Part shown: positions 17,970 through 27,113 of the stretch, piece after piece
Layout: each line of letters begins with the position of its first letter
Position numbering within the stretch: position 1 is the stretch's first letter
Assembly (NCBI RefSeq): GCF_017301335.1
Contig: NZ_CP071247.1
Span: 682,001 to 746,000, forward strand
Source: Marinobacter salinisoli
Lineage (GTDB): Bacteria > Pseudomonadota > Gammaproteobacteria > Pseudomonadales > Oleiphilaceae
Direction of reading: 5' to 3'
Length of the DNA stretch: 64,000 nucleotides
Position numbers and translations under genes: made by a program
Notes under the pieces: generated by a model
Told to the model about the DNA's origin: nothing
Databases searched by the model: none
Seen by the model: only the letters and a program-made list of their open reading frames with translations

Positions 17970-19307
17970 GTGAGCAGCCTCCCCGAAAACGCCAGCCTGT
18001 CCCGTCAGCTCTATTCGATGACCTGGCCCATGCTGTTTGGCGTGCTGTCGCTCATGACCTTCCAGCTGGCCGACAGCGCCTTTATCGGTCAACTCGGGCG
18101 TGATCCGCTGGCGGCTCTTGGCTTCACCCTGCCCATGCAGCAACTGATCATCGGCCTGCAGGTTGGCCTGGGCATCGCCACCACGGCGATCATCTCCCGC
18201 ACCCTGGGCGCGGGGGACGAGCTGCGGGCCCACCGGCTCGGTGGTCTGGTCATTACCGTCGGTGGCGCACTGGTATTGTTGCTCTGCCTGGGGCTGTGGC
18301 TGTTTCAGTCCCGGATCATGACCGCACTGGGGGCCGAGGCCGAACTGCTGCCCATGATCCGCAGCTACTGGGTTCCCTTTCTTATCTCAGCCTGGGTCGG
18401 CGCCCTGCTGTACTTCGGCTACAGCGTGTGCCGCTCCCACGGCGACACCAAGCTGCCCGGCTACATGATGATGGCCACCAGTCTGCTCAACATCGCCCTC
18501 GATCCGCTGTACATCTTTGTCTTCGACTGGGGGTTGCCCGGTGCCGCCTGGGCCACGGTAACCTCGTTTGCGCTCGGTTGCCTGGTGATTTACCCCAAAA
18601 TCCTGAAACGCGGGTGGGCGCGTTTCGATCTGCGCCAGCTCGCGCTCGGACGGGCGCTGAAGGAACTCAATGGCATCATGGCCCCCGCCATGGTCAGCCA
18701 GCTGATGCCGCCACTCTCGGCCATGCTGGCCACCGCCCTGGTGGCCGGTTTTGGCTCAGCCGCGGTCGCGGCCTGGGGTCTGGGTACCCGTCTGGAGTTT
18801 TTCTCCATTGTGGTGGTGCTGGCCCTGACCATGTCGATGCCGCCCATGGTGGGCCGCATGCTCGGCGCCGGCGACATCGAACAGATCCGCAAACTGGTTC
18901 GGATCGGGGTTCGCTTCGTGGTGGTCTGGCAACTGGCCATCGGCCTGATCTGGCTTGCGGCGTCCGGCTTGGTGTCGGATCTGTTCACCAGCGATGAGCA
19001 GGTACAGGACATCCTGGCGGGGTATCTGGTGCGGGTGCCGCTCAGCTACGCTGGTCTGGGCGTCTGTATGCTGATGGTGTCCGTCTGCAATGCATTGGGT
19101 CTGGCCATGCGCGCCTTGCTGGTGTCGACCCTTCGGCTGTTCCTGTGCTTCCTGCCGCTTTTGTGGCTTGGCAGCCAGCTCGGCGGCGTCTTTGGGCTGA
19201 TGACCGGCGCCACCATCGGCAACCTGTTTGCCGGCATCATGGCCTACAGCTTCTACCGGGCCGGCATGAACGGGCTGCGGACCCGGGATGGTTCAGCTAA
19301 AGCGTGA
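17970..19307 (+). CDS. MATE-family efflux transporter
   Basis: A 445-residue inner-membrane protein with about 12 helices in two MATE repeats. The N-terminal segment TWPMLFGVLSLMTFQLADSAFIGQLG fits the NorM/DinF-type group. MATE pumps export cationic compounds in exchange for Na+ or H+. The start is GTG. The reading frame ends at 19307, overlapping the end of the convergent thioesterase by 15 bp. Confidence 0.92.
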   Translation: MSSLPENASLSRQLYSMTWPMLFGVLSLMTFQLADSAFIGQLGRDPLAALGFTLPMQQLIIGLQVGLGIATTAIISRTLGAGDELRAHRLGGLVITVGGALVLLLCLGLWLFQSRIMTALGAEAELLPMIRSYWVPFLISAWVGALLYFGYSVCRSHGDTKLPGYMMMATSLLNIALDPLYIFVFDWGLPGAAWATVTSFALGCLVIYPKILKRGWARFDLRQLALGRALKELNGIMAPAMVSQLMPPLSAMLATALVAGFGSAAVAAWGLGTRLEFFSIVVVLALTMSMPPMVGRMLGAGDIEQIRKLVRIGVRFVVVWQLAIGLIWLAASGLVSDLFTSDEQVQDILAGYLVRVPLSYAGLGVCMLMVSVCNALGLAMRALLVSTLRLFLCFLPLLWLGSQLGGVFGLMTGATIGNLFAGIMAYSFYRAGMNGLRTRDGSAKA

Positions 19308-19718
19308 CCGAAAGCCCTCGGGGACAGGCGTGACCTGTTTGTTGCGGTAGTCGAAAAAGACGAAGCCGTATTTCGCCAGCGCCACCGGCTGCCCGCTCCG
19401 GGCCTTGGTGACCCGGAACACGAAATCGCCGCCGTACTTGTTGAAATCCATGATGCCGACTTCAAACCGAAGCATCTCCGGAAAAAAGGATTCGGACTGA
19501 TACATGGTCGCCAAGTCGGTGACGATGATACCGATGCCATCATGGCCGGCTTCCTCGATCCCGTACTCCACCAGAAACTGCGCCCGCGCCTCCGACAGCA
19601 TGGAAATCAGGGCGTCGTTGCCCAGATGGTTGGCGCCATTGATGTCGGTGATTCGCACCGGCATCTGGGTCTCAAAGCAGAACACGTCGTCGGGGAAATC
19701 GAGTTTGATTCGGGCCAC
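19293..19718 (-). CDS. hotdog-fold acyl-CoA thioesterase
   Basis: A 141-residue 4HBT/YbgC-like thioesterase. The conserved RITDINGANHLGNDALISML segment and the AKYGFVFFDYRNKQ strand match the single-hotdog fold that hydrolyses acyl-CoA. The start was set at GTG (19718) because AAAGGA lies 8 nt upstream and family members begin close to here; a longer ATG start would add 23 residues without a ribosome-binding site. It overlaps the MATE gene tail to tail by 15 bp. The acyl chain preference is unknown. Confidence 0.85.
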   Translation of the reverse strand: MARIKLDFPDDVFCFETQMPVRITDINGANHLGNDALISMLSEARAQFLVEYGIEEAGHDGIGIIVTDLATMYQSESFFPEMLRFEVGIMDFNKYGGDFVFRVTKARSGQPVALAKYGFVFFDYRNKQVTPVPEGFRSRFS

Positions 19719-19850
19719 GGGGGCGTCCTTTCTGGCTGAGGGGAACGGGGCTGGCAGCATGATACGCATTTGCGCCCGACTGTTCATCCCGAGGTATATT
19801 CAGTTATCTTGACGCGATTGACCACTGATTGCCTAGCCTGAAGGATTGCC

Positions 19851-21488
19851 ATGGATATTCGCCCGGCCGCAACACTGGCTCTGACCCGAGACACATCGAA
19901 CGGCATCGAGGTGTTGCTGTTACAGCGCTCCTGGGAAGCCATTTTCCTGCCCGGTTACTATGTGTTCCCCGGCGGCGCCCTGGACCCGGAAGAATCTGAC
20001 GCCCGGCGCCACACTGCGGGCCCCGGCGACACCCATGTCAGCCAGATCATGAGCCTGAGCGAGGGTGGGCAGGACTACATGCTCGCGGCGGTTCGGGAGT
20101 GTTTCGAGGAAGCCGGGATTCTGCTCGCGACAGACCGCACCGGACAACTCATCGCCGGTGACCATCCGGTGCACCAGGACCGGCGGGCCGTCATCCGGGG
20201 TGAGCAGCCCCTGGCCGAGCTGTGCCGGCGCCATCAACTGACGATCCCGCTGGATCGTCTGGCCTACCTGAGCCACTGGGTGACCCCTCCCGGGCCACCA
20301 CGGCGCTTCGATACCCGTTTCTTTGTCACGGTGGCACCCGAAGATCAACCCGCCAGCCACGATGGCCAGGAAACCATTGATCACTTGTGGATAAGTCCGT
20401 CGCAAGCTCTGGACGACCACCGCGCCGGCACCCGGCTTCTGGGCCTGCCCACCCTGCGGACACTCAGAATCCTGAGCGATTTCGACACCACCAGCGCCCT
20501 CATGCGCTACGCCCATGCCAACCCGCCCGAGGCCAAACCCGAAGCGCCCTGGCCGGCCCTGCGCAAAGGCAAGCCGGTGATGCTCGAACCCGGCGCGCCG
20601 GCCTACGACGAAGCCGCCAAGCTGGACCCCGAAGGCGAAGGTTCCGTGAACGCCGAGATTCTCCCTGGCCGGGCGGTGGAAATTGCCGCCAGGGTCCGAA
20701 GGCTGACCGCCCCCAACGCGGGCATGATGACCGGGCCCGGCACCAACAGCTACATTCTGGGCCATGACCGGTTCACGGTGATCGATCCCGGCCCCGATGA
20801 TCCGGCCCACATTCAGGCCATCCTGGAACTCACCGGCGGTCGTATTGACCGGGTGCTGGTGACTCACACGCATCAGGATCATTCGCCGGGCGCCAGCAGC
20901 CTGCGCCGGGAGACCGGGTGTATCGTAGCCGGCATGCCGGCCGCAGATGATGGCCTGCAGGACAGCGCATTCAGCGCCGACGAACAGCCGAGCCACGGCC
21001 AGGTTCTGGACACCGATGCCGGCCCCCTCAAGGTGCTGCACACCCCCGGCCATGCCTCGAATCATCTGTGCTTTCTGCTCACCGAGCAGCAGATGCTGTT
21101 CGCTGGTGACCACATCATGCAGGGCTCAACGGTGGTGATTAATCCGCCGGATGGCGATATGAAAGCCTACGTGGAATCGCTCTACGGCCTGCTCGCCGAG
21201 CCCATTCGCTATATTGCCCCGGGCCACGGCTTTCTGATGGCCCAGGCCGAGGCCGTGATCGATTATCTGATCACCCACCGCCTGACACGGGAACACAAGG
21301 TGGCCAGGGCGCTGAAAAACCTCGCGCCGGCGGACCTGAAAGCCCTGACGGCAACGGCCTACGACGATGTCCCTGCGGCGCTCCACGGCCTGGCGGCACG
21401 CTCGGCGCTGGCGCACCTGCTGAAACTCGAGGCCGAGGGCCGGGCCCACCAGCAGGGCAACCAGTGGCACAGCACCGGTCACACCTGA
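19851..21488 (+). CDS. NUDIX hydrolase fused to metallo-beta-lactamase-fold hydrolase
   Basis: A 545-residue two-enzyme fusion. Residues 1 to about 215 form a NUDIX domain with YVFPGGALDPEE and AAVRECFEEAGILL; a 30-residue insert separates them, as in the eukaryotic NUDT19/RP2 CoA-diphosphatase group. Residues about 265-540 form a metallo-beta-lactamase fold with THTHQDHSPGA, a later LHTPGHASNH, FAGDHI, and a C-terminal winged-helix-like tail (VARALKNLAPADLKALT), as in LACTB2-type proteins. Both active-site motifs look complete. AAGGA precedes the ATG. The substrate pair is unknown; the fusion suggests consecutive hydrolysis steps or co-regulation. Confidence 0.88.
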   Translation: MDIRPAATLALTRDTSNGIEVLLLQRSWEAIFLPGYYVFPGGALDPEESDARRHTAGPGDTHVSQIMSLSEGGQDYMLAAVRECFEEAGILLATDRTGQLIAGDHPVHQDRRAVIRGEQPLAELCRRHQLTIPLDRLAYLSHWVTPPGPPRRFDTRFFVTVAPEDQPASHDGQETIDHLWISPSQALDDHRAGTRLLGLPTLRTLRILSDFDTTSALMRYAHANPPEAKPEAPWPALRKGKPVMLEPGAPAYDEAAKLDPEGEGSVNAEILPGRAVEIAARVRRLTAPNAGMMTGPGTNSYILGHDRFTVIDPGPDDPAHIQAILELTGGRIDRVLVTHTHQDHSPGASSLRRETGCIVAGMPAADDGLQDSAFSADEQPSHGQVLDTDAGPLKVLHTPGHASNHLCFLLTEQQMLFAGDHIMQGSTVVINPPDGDMKAYVESLYGLLAEPIRYIAPGHGFLMAQAEAVIDYLITHRLTREHKVARALKNLAPADLKALTATAYDDVPAALHGLAARSALAHLLKLEAEGRAHQQGNQWHSTGHT

Positions 21489-21512
21489 GCCACAGCCACA
21501 CCGGAGCAAGCG

Positions 21513-21671
21513 TTACTTCTTGGCGATGATATACACCGCATGCACGATGCCGGGTATGTAACCCAGCAGGGTCAGCAGGATGTTGAGCCAGAAATGCTTG
21601 CCGATGCCCACCTGCAGAAACACCCCCAGGGGGGGTAACAAAATCGCAATCAAAATACGCAAAAGGTCCAT
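21513..21671 (-). CDS. YqaE/Pmp3-family small membrane protein
   Basis: A 52-residue protein with two membrane helices, read on the minus strand with GGAGG about 14 nt before the ATG. The core ILIAILLPPLGVFLQVG and the closing GYIPGIVHAVYII are the UPF0057/Pmp3 signature. Family members affect membrane potential or salt tolerance in yeast and plants; the bacterial role is uncertain. It ends 24 bp beyond the convergent NUDIX-MBL gene. Confidence 0.9.
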   Translation of the reverse strand: MDLLRILIAILLPPLGVFLQVGIGKHFWLNILLTLLGYIPGIVHAVYIIAKK

Positions 21672-21863
21672 ATTCTTCGGTGCCTCCCCGGGCTATAACA
21701 GGGCCATTGGTTAAACCATAGCAGCTGTCCGCCGCACGGCCAGCCTGTTCGAATTCGTTGCCCGGCTTTTCATGAAAGTGGCATTAAAGCTTTGTCACAG
21801 CAGTATTCATGACCGCCAGGAGCACTCTATGCTTGAGCGCATTCTGTCGACCCGTGAGGACCT

Positions 21864-23207
21864 ATGCTGTTACCCCGTCACCGAGCAATGACCTTGCTAC
21901 GATCACTGCCTCTGACACTCCTGCTGGGCATGCCCGCCCAGGCACTGGCCACCCTGAATCCCGAGACCGAAGAACAGGATCGCCGGGCGTCGGTAATCAA
22001 TGAACTGGAAGAAGACGAAAGCGTCGATGAAGTCGAACATTCGACGCAGCGCGGCGCGCCCAATACCGGCACGACGCCGGCCAACGCCGCGGCACAGCCT
22101 GATATCGGCATCTTGCCCAGTGGCCAGACACAGCCCTCAGCCCCAGACACCCCAGTGGCGGCCAATGTCGACCTGAACGATGTGGTGACCGCTCCCGAGA
22201 GCGAGCTGCTTGCCATGCAGCTGGATACCCTGCCCATGCCCCGGCCTGCGCAACCACTGGCTTTGCTCGGCAGCGAGGTATTACCGGGCACCTCGGCCCG
22301 GCTGGCCTGGTCGCCGGGCATCCAGATTCCCGGGCTGTCCCAGCCCACGCCGGTGCTGGCGGTCAACGGCATTCATGCCGGCCCCACACTGTGCCTGACG
22401 GGCGCCGTGCATGGCGATGAACTCAACGGCATCGAAATTGTAAGGCGCACCATCTACGACCTCAACGCGGAAGAATTGTCCGGTCGGGTGATCGGCGTTC
22501 CCATCGTCAACCTGCCAGGGTTCCAGCAGGGCAGCCGCTACCTGCCCGACCGCCGGGATCTGAACCGGCACTTCCCGGGCTCGCCGGATGGCAGCCTGGC
22601 GGACCGCATTGCGCACTCGCTGTTCGAGAACGTCATTCGCCATTGTGACATGCTGGTGGACATCCACACGGGCTCGCTCAAGCGCACCAACCTGCCGCAG
22701 CTGCGGGCCGACATGAACAACCCGGACGTGGCCACATTCACCCAGGGCTTCGACCGCATGGCGGTCGTGCACAGCTCCGGCTCCCCCGGCATGCTGCGCT
22801 CGGCGGCAGTGGCTGCAGGCATAGTGGCGGTCACGCTGGAAGCGGGTGAATCCCATCGTATTCAGGAGCATCAGATCGAGGCCGGCGTTAACAGCCTGAC
22901 CAGCCTGATGGAAAAGCAGGGCATGACCTCGCGCATGTTTGTCTGGGGCGATCCGGAGCCGGTGTATTACGATTCCGACTGGATCCGCGCCCAGCACGGC
23001 GGCATCCTGTTCAGCGAAGTGGACCTGGGCGCCCACGTATCGGAGGGCGAAATCCTGGGCTACGTCGCCGATCCGATCACCAACGCCCAGTATCCCATTC
23101 GCGCCAACAGCAACGGTCGGGTGATCGGCATGGCCGTCGATCAGGTGGTGATGGCCGGCTTTGCCGCCTACCACATTGGTACAGAGGCAGAAATCCCGGC
23201 AGAGTAG
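21864..23207 (+). CDS. secreted AstE/aspartoacylase-like zinc hydrolase
   Basis: A 447-residue protein with a signal peptide inside the first 35 residues (a second ATG at 21888 would begin MTLLRSLPLT and also keep it), a low-complexity acidic and Pro/Thr-rich stretch of about 90 residues, then a succinylglutamate desuccinylase/aspartoacylase (M14-like) domain. Zinc ligands are visible in AVHGDELNG (His, Glu) and LVDIHTGS (His). Glu in TLEAGE may be catalytic. The family removes acyl or amino acid groups from amides; the substrate here is unknown. Export and the N-terminal extension are unlike cytoplasmic AstE. Confidence 0.85.
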   Translation: MLLPRHRAMTLLRSLPLTLLLGMPAQALATLNPETEEQDRRASVINELEEDESVDEVEHSTQRGAPNTGTTPANAAAQPDIGILPSGQTQPSAPDTPVAANVDLNDVVTAPESELLAMQLDTLPMPRPAQPLALLGSEVLPGTSARLAWSPGIQIPGLSQPTPVLAVNGIHAGPTLCLTGAVHGDELNGIEIVRRTIYDLNAEELSGRVIGVPIVNLPGFQQGSRYLPDRRDLNRHFPGSPDGSLADRIAHSLFENVIRHCDMLVDIHTGSLKRTNLPQLRADMNNPDVATFTQGFDRMAVVHSSGSPGMLRSAAVAAGIVAVTLEAGESHRIQEHQIEAGVNSLTSLMEKQGMTSRMFVWGDPEPVYYDSDWIRAQHGGILFSEVDLGAHVSEGEILGYVADPITNAQYPIRANSNGRVIGMAVDQVVMAGFAAYHIGTEAEIPAE

Positions 23208-23252
23208 TACCCTGTGCGTCTTTCGTAATATCCCCGACCTGAGAGGATTCGT

Positions 23253-24197
23253 GTGGCTTCGGAAAACGCCGGACTGCTGACCAACAAAACCGCGCTGGCC
23301 TATGTCGGGTTGGTGTTAACCCCCCTGTTCTGGGCCGGAAACGCGGTCGTTGCCCGTGGCACCGTCGAACAGATTCCGCCGCTGTCGATGTCGTTCTGGC
23401 GCTGGGTGATTGCCCTCGTCATTCTGTTGCCGCTCGGCCTGCCCGGGCTCTGGCGGCACCGGATGGTCATTGTGCAGCATATCGGCTCCATGCTGGCACT
23501 GGCCACCTTCAGCGTCGGCGCCTTCAATTCCCTGCTGTATTTTGCCGCGGTCAGCACCACCGCCACCAACATTGCCCTGATCAACGCCACCATCCCGATT
23601 TTCGTGGCATTGCTGGCCTGGTTGCTGCTGGGTGACCGCACCCGTCCGGTTCAGGTGCTTGGCATTGCCCTGGCCGTGCTGGGCATTCTGGTGGTGATAT
23701 CCCGGGGCGACATCCACGTCCTGACCGGGCTGGACGCGCAGCCGGGCGACCTGATCATGGTGGCGGCGGTATTCAGCTGGGGGCTGTTTTCGGTGCTGCT
23801 GCGCCGGCAGGCTGTGCCGCTGCCCGCGCTCACCTTCCTGACCACCCAGATTCTGCTGGGCACGCTGGTGATTCTGCCGTTTTATCTGGTGGATCTGGTG
23901 TTCTTCTCCGGCGGTTTCGACGTGTCCGGCTCGACCGCATTACCCTTAATTTATTTTGCGATCTTTCCCGGAATTCTGGCGTATGGTTTCTGGAACCATG
24001 GCGTGCACCGCATCGGGCCGGCTCGAGCTGCTATCTTTATGTACCTGACCCCCGTCTATGCCACCGTACTGGCCAGTGTGTTTTTGAACGAGTCGCTGGG
24101 CCTGTTTCATGTGCTGGGCGGAGTGCTTATCCTGACAGGGCTGGTGCTGGCGACTCGCGTAGGCCGACGGGCGCCCGCCTACCTTCGTTCGGAGTGA
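23253..24197 (+). CDS. EamA/DMT-family exporter
   Basis: A 314-residue membrane protein with ten predicted helices arranged as two EamA repeats, for example VGLVLTPLFWAGNAVVARGTV and SVFLNESLGLFHVLGGVLILTGLVLATR. DMT proteins move amino acids, nucleosides or metabolites, mostly outward. The start is GTG with AGAGGA upstream. The last bases are 15 bp before the following secreted-protein gene, so the two are probably co-transcribed. Confidence 0.9.
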   Translation: MASENAGLLTNKTALAYVGLVLTPLFWAGNAVVARGTVEQIPPLSMSFWRWVIALVILLPLGLPGLWRHRMVIVQHIGSMLALATFSVGAFNSLLYFAAVSTTATNIALINATIPIFVALLAWLLLGDRTRPVQVLGIALAVLGILVVISRGDIHVLTGLDAQPGDLIMVAAVFSWGLFSVLLRRQAVPLPALTFLTTQILLGTLVILPFYLVDLVFFSGGFDVSGSTALPLIYFAIFPGILAYGFWNHGVHRIGPARAAIFMYLTPVYATVLASVFLNESLGLFHVLGGVLILTGLVLATRVGRRAPAYLRSE

Positions 24198-24212
24198 TTC
24201 AAGGAGGCCATC

Positions 24213-24743
24213 ATGTCTGGCATCGTCGCTCGACCGTCTCTTCTTTTCGCCCTGCTGGCTGTGGTTGGCCTGGCAATGTCACCGCCTGTGCTGGCCGAAC
24301 CCTGTGATCCGGATGAATCCGCCTGGGACGAAGCCCGTTATTACAAGGCCGGCACAGCGGTATTTCACAACAATGGCTGGTACGTAGCCCGCCAGGTCAG
24401 TGAGGGCAAGGAGCCAGGCATCAGCTTTGTCTGGAAAGCGCAGGATGAGGTGCCCGAATGCGACTCCGAACAGAAAGCCAAACAGGAATCCGCCGAAGCC
24501 ACTGAGCCCGGACAACAACCCGCCGCACCGGCTCCGGGTGAAACCGCCCCCGGTATCTGTGAACGGCCGGAACAGTGGCGGTTTGCCGCGCAGTACGAAC
24601 CGGGCAACCAGGTGATGCACGGCGGCATGGTCTGGGAAGCCATTGAAAATACCGCCGGTGATATGCCCGGCATGGATGAACCGCCGCTATGGCAGGCCGT
24701 GGAAGATCACTGCGCACTGAAGCTGAGTAACGACGGTCTCTGA
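24213..24743 (+). CDS. secreted two-module protein, possible CBM5/12-like fold
   Basis: A 176-residue protein with a strong AGGAGG ribosome-binding site 7 nt upstream and a clear signal peptide (cleavage near residue 28 or 29). Two small modules follow, about residues 30-76 and 110-168, each showing the order W-x-Y-x-x-G-x-x-V-x-(8-10)-W-x-A and Cys residues near the ends. A linker rich in Pro, Ala, Glu and Gln separates them. The order of aromatics resembles chitin-binding CBM5/12 modules, but the length is short and the family call is only by eye. It follows the DMT gene by 15 bp. Confidence 0.6.
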   Translation: MSGIVARPSLLFALLAVVGLAMSPPVLAEPCDPDESAWDEARYYKAGTAVFHNNGWYVARQVSEGKEPGISFVWKAQDEVPECDSEQKAKQESAEATEPGQQPAAPAPGETAPGICERPEQWRFAAQYEPGNQVMHGGMVWEAIENTAGDMPGMDEPPLWQAVEDHCALKLSNDGL

Positions 24744-25937
24744 TCAACCCCGTGCCGTCAGGGCCGCGCCGATGCGATCCAGCACCTCAACCAGTACCGA
24801 CCGGGGACAGCCCAGGTTCAGCCGCATGAAGCCAGAGCCCTGCTCGCCAAAGGTGATGCCGGGGTTCAGGCCAACACCCGCGTCGCGCACAAAGAAACGT
24901 TTGAGCTCGGTATCCGACATCGCCAGCCCACGACAGTCCAGCCACATCAGGTAGGTGGCTTCCGGCGCGGTACAGCGAATCCCCGGCAGAGTCTCCCGTA
25001 CCCGCTGAGCCACGTAATCCCGGTTGGCTTGCAGATAATCCCGCAAGTCATCGAGCCAGGGCCCGCCTTCCCGATAGCCGGTTTCAAACCCGACCGCACT
25101 GAACGGATTGCAATGCAGCACATGCAATCGCTGGAATTCCGCCAGCATGGCTTTGCGGCAGGCTTCGTGCTCAATCACCAGGGCCGACAACCCCAGCCCC
25201 GGCAGATTGAAACTCTTGCTCGGCGCCACCGCAGTGACCAGCTTGTCCCCGGGCCTGGCCAGGGTTGCCAGCACGTGATGCCGGGGGCTGTCGGCGAAGG
25301 TCAGATCGCAATGGATTTCATCGGACAGCACCACCAGATCGTGGCGTCGGGCAATGTCCAGTACGGCTTCCAGGTCCTCCCGTGGCCAGATCCGTCCGAC
25401 CGGATTATGGGGCGAACAGAGCATCAGAACTTTGGCCTCGGGCCTGGCGGCGCACTCTTCCAGATGCGCCAGATCCATCCGGTAATGTCCGGCGCCATCG
25501 CCGGAGGTTTCCTGTAGCAGCGGGTTCTCGATCACCGTGCGGCCGGTTTGCCGGATGGCGCTGAAAAACGGTGGGTACACCGGCGGCTGGATAATCACCC
25601 CCTCCCCCTCACCGGCAAACGCCAGACAGGCCGCGTGCAGCGACGGCACAACCCCGGGCACCATCAGCACCCACTCTTGCTTAATGGCCCAGTGATGACG
25701 GCTCTCGAACCAGTCCATCAGCGCCTGATAGAGGCTGTCCGGATACAGGGTGTAGCCATACACCGGGTGCTGGGCCCGCTCCACCAGAGCGCGGGTGACC
25801 GCCTCGGGCGCCGCGAAATCCATATCCGCCACCCAGACCGGGATCACATCCTCCCGCCCGAACACCGCTTTGCGGGCATCAAACTTCACCGCACAGGTCT
25901 GATCACGATTGATGGACTGATCGAACGGACTGCTCAC
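24744..25937 (-). CDS. patB: MalY/PatB-type PLP-dependent C-S lyase
   Basis: A 397-residue fold-type I aminotransferase-like enzyme. VWVADMDFAAPEAVTRAL and VYGYTLYP are characteristic of the MalY/PatB group; the PLP lysine lies in APSKSFNLPGL. Related enzymes act as cystathionine beta-lyase or cysteine-S-conjugate lyase. GTG at 25937 was chosen because GGGAG lies 7 nt upstream; an upstream ATG would add 26 unusual residues. It is divergent from the AEC carrier. The name is a family label, not a proven orthologue. Confidence 0.85.
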   Translation of the reverse strand: MSSPFDQSINRDQTCAVKFDARKAVFGREDVIPVWVADMDFAAPEAVTRALVERAQHPVYGYTLYPDSLYQALMDWFESRHHWAIKQEWVLMVPGVVPSLHAACLAFAGEGEGVIIQPPVYPPFFSAIRQTGRTVIENPLLQETSGDGAGHYRMDLAHLEECAARPEAKVLMLCSPHNPVGRIWPREDLEAVLDIARRHDLVVLSDEIHCDLTFADSPRHHVLATLARPGDKLVTAVAPSKSFNLPGLGLSALVIEHEACRKAMLAEFQRLHVLHCNPFSAVGFETGYREGGPWLDDLRDYLQANRDYVAQRVRETLPGIRCTAPEATYLMWLDCRGLAMSDTELKRFFVRDAGVGLNPGITFGEQGSGFMRLNLGCPRSVLVEVLDRIGAALTARG

Positions 25938-26154
25938 TGACTGACTCCCTCTACCCACGGTGGATGCTCCGGCTGAAACTGCCGGTATTGTGGCCAGCGG
26001 CCGGCGCAGCCGCAACCATGACAGCCTGCCAGGTCGCAGTGGCAGCTCTACGGCTTTGGTCGAAGATCGCGCGTGAAGGCTTGCCGAGACAACTCAATAC
26101 TTGCGAAGCTAATGGTTTTTGCGGTCGTTTACCCGCTTTTCGCCGGAGTTTCTG

Positions 26155-27042
26155 ATGATTGCCCAGATCCTGTCCACCCTGTTGCCGGTGTTTCTGATCG
26201 CCGGTTGTGGCGCGCTTTACGGTCGTTATCGCACACCCGACATTCAGGGCCTGAATGTGCTCAATATGGAGCTCTTCGTGCCCATGCTGGTGTTTTCCGT
26301 ACTGGCCGACCAGAAGGCACCGTTGCAGGACTACGCCCACCTCGCACTGGCGGGAACGGTCGTGGTGCTGGGCTCTGGCATCGTGCTCTATCCGCTGGCG
26401 AAGGCCCTGAAGCTCAACCTGAAGACCTTTCTGCCACCGATGATGTTCAACAACTCCGGCAACATGGGCATTCCCCTGCTGGTGTTTGCCTTCGGTGACG
26501 CCGCCCTGCCGGCGGCGATCGTGCTGTTCATTGTCGAGATGCTGCTGCACTTCTCCATCGGGTTGCACATGCTGGATCCGCACACGTCGATCCTCAAACG
26601 GCTGCGATTGCCCATCGTCTTTGCCAGTATTGCCGGGCTGACCGTCAATCTCGGCGGTGTCGCCCTGCCGGACTGGCTGCTGGAGACCCTGAACATGCTG
26701 GGCGGAGTGTGCATTCCGCTGATGCTGTTTGCCCTGGGTGTCCGAATGCTGGAGATTGATTTCAGCGACTGGAAACTGGGTATGCTCGGCGCCATCGCCT
26801 GCCCCGCCAGCGGACTGATTCTGGCCTGGCCGATGATTGAACTGCTGGAGTTACCGGGCCTGCAGGTGGCCTGCCTGTGGGTTTTTGCCGCCCTGCCCCC
26901 GGCGGTGCTCAACTACATGGTGGCCGAGCAATACCAGCAGGAACCCCACAAGGTGGCATCGCTGGTTCTGCTCAGTAATCTGGGCAGCCTCGTGGTGATG
27001 CCGATCGTGCTGGGACTGGTGTTTGCCGAAGGTTATATCTGA
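26155..27042 (+). CDS. AEC-family membrane transporter
   Basis: A 295-residue membrane protein with about ten helices of the auxin efflux carrier (AEC) family, N-terminal MIAQILSTLLPVFLIAG and a central MMFNNSGNMGIPLLVFAFG motif. The ATG has GGAG at 6 nt spacing; an upstream TTG has no such site. Bacterial members include malonate and organic-acid carriers; the substrate here is unknown. It faces the divergent patB-like gene and ends just before a bidirectional terminator shared with the sulfatase. Confidence 0.88.
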   Translation: MIAQILSTLLPVFLIAGCGALYGRYRTPDIQGLNVLNMELFVPMLVFSVLADQKAPLQDYAHLALAGTVVVLGSGIVLYPLAKALKLNLKTFLPPMMFNNSGNMGIPLLVFAFGDAALPAAIVLFIVEMLLHFSIGLHMLDPHTSILKRLRLPIVFASIAGLTVNLGGVALPDWLLETLNMLGGVCIPLMLFALGVRMLEIDFSDWKLGMLGAIACPASGLILAWPMIELLELPGLQVACLWVFAALPPAVLNYMVAEQYQQEPHKVASLVLLSNLGSLVVMPIVLGLVFAEGYI

Positions 27043-27057
27043 CTGCCGTAGCGGAAA

Positions 27058-27094
27058 ACACCCTCAGCGCCCATGCCAGGCGCGCTGAGGGTGT
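27058..27094. terminator. bidirectional terminator between AEC carrier and sulfatase
   Basis: A perfect 13-bp stem (arms at 27058-27070 and 27082-27094, ACACCCTCAGCGC / GCGCTGAGGGTGT) with an 11-nt loop. The AAAA at 27055-27058 supplies a short T-run for the minus-strand sulfatase. The plus-strand side has no clear T-run. Confidence 0.75.
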
Positions 27095-27113
27095 CGGCTC
27101 GTAAGGCCCCGGG

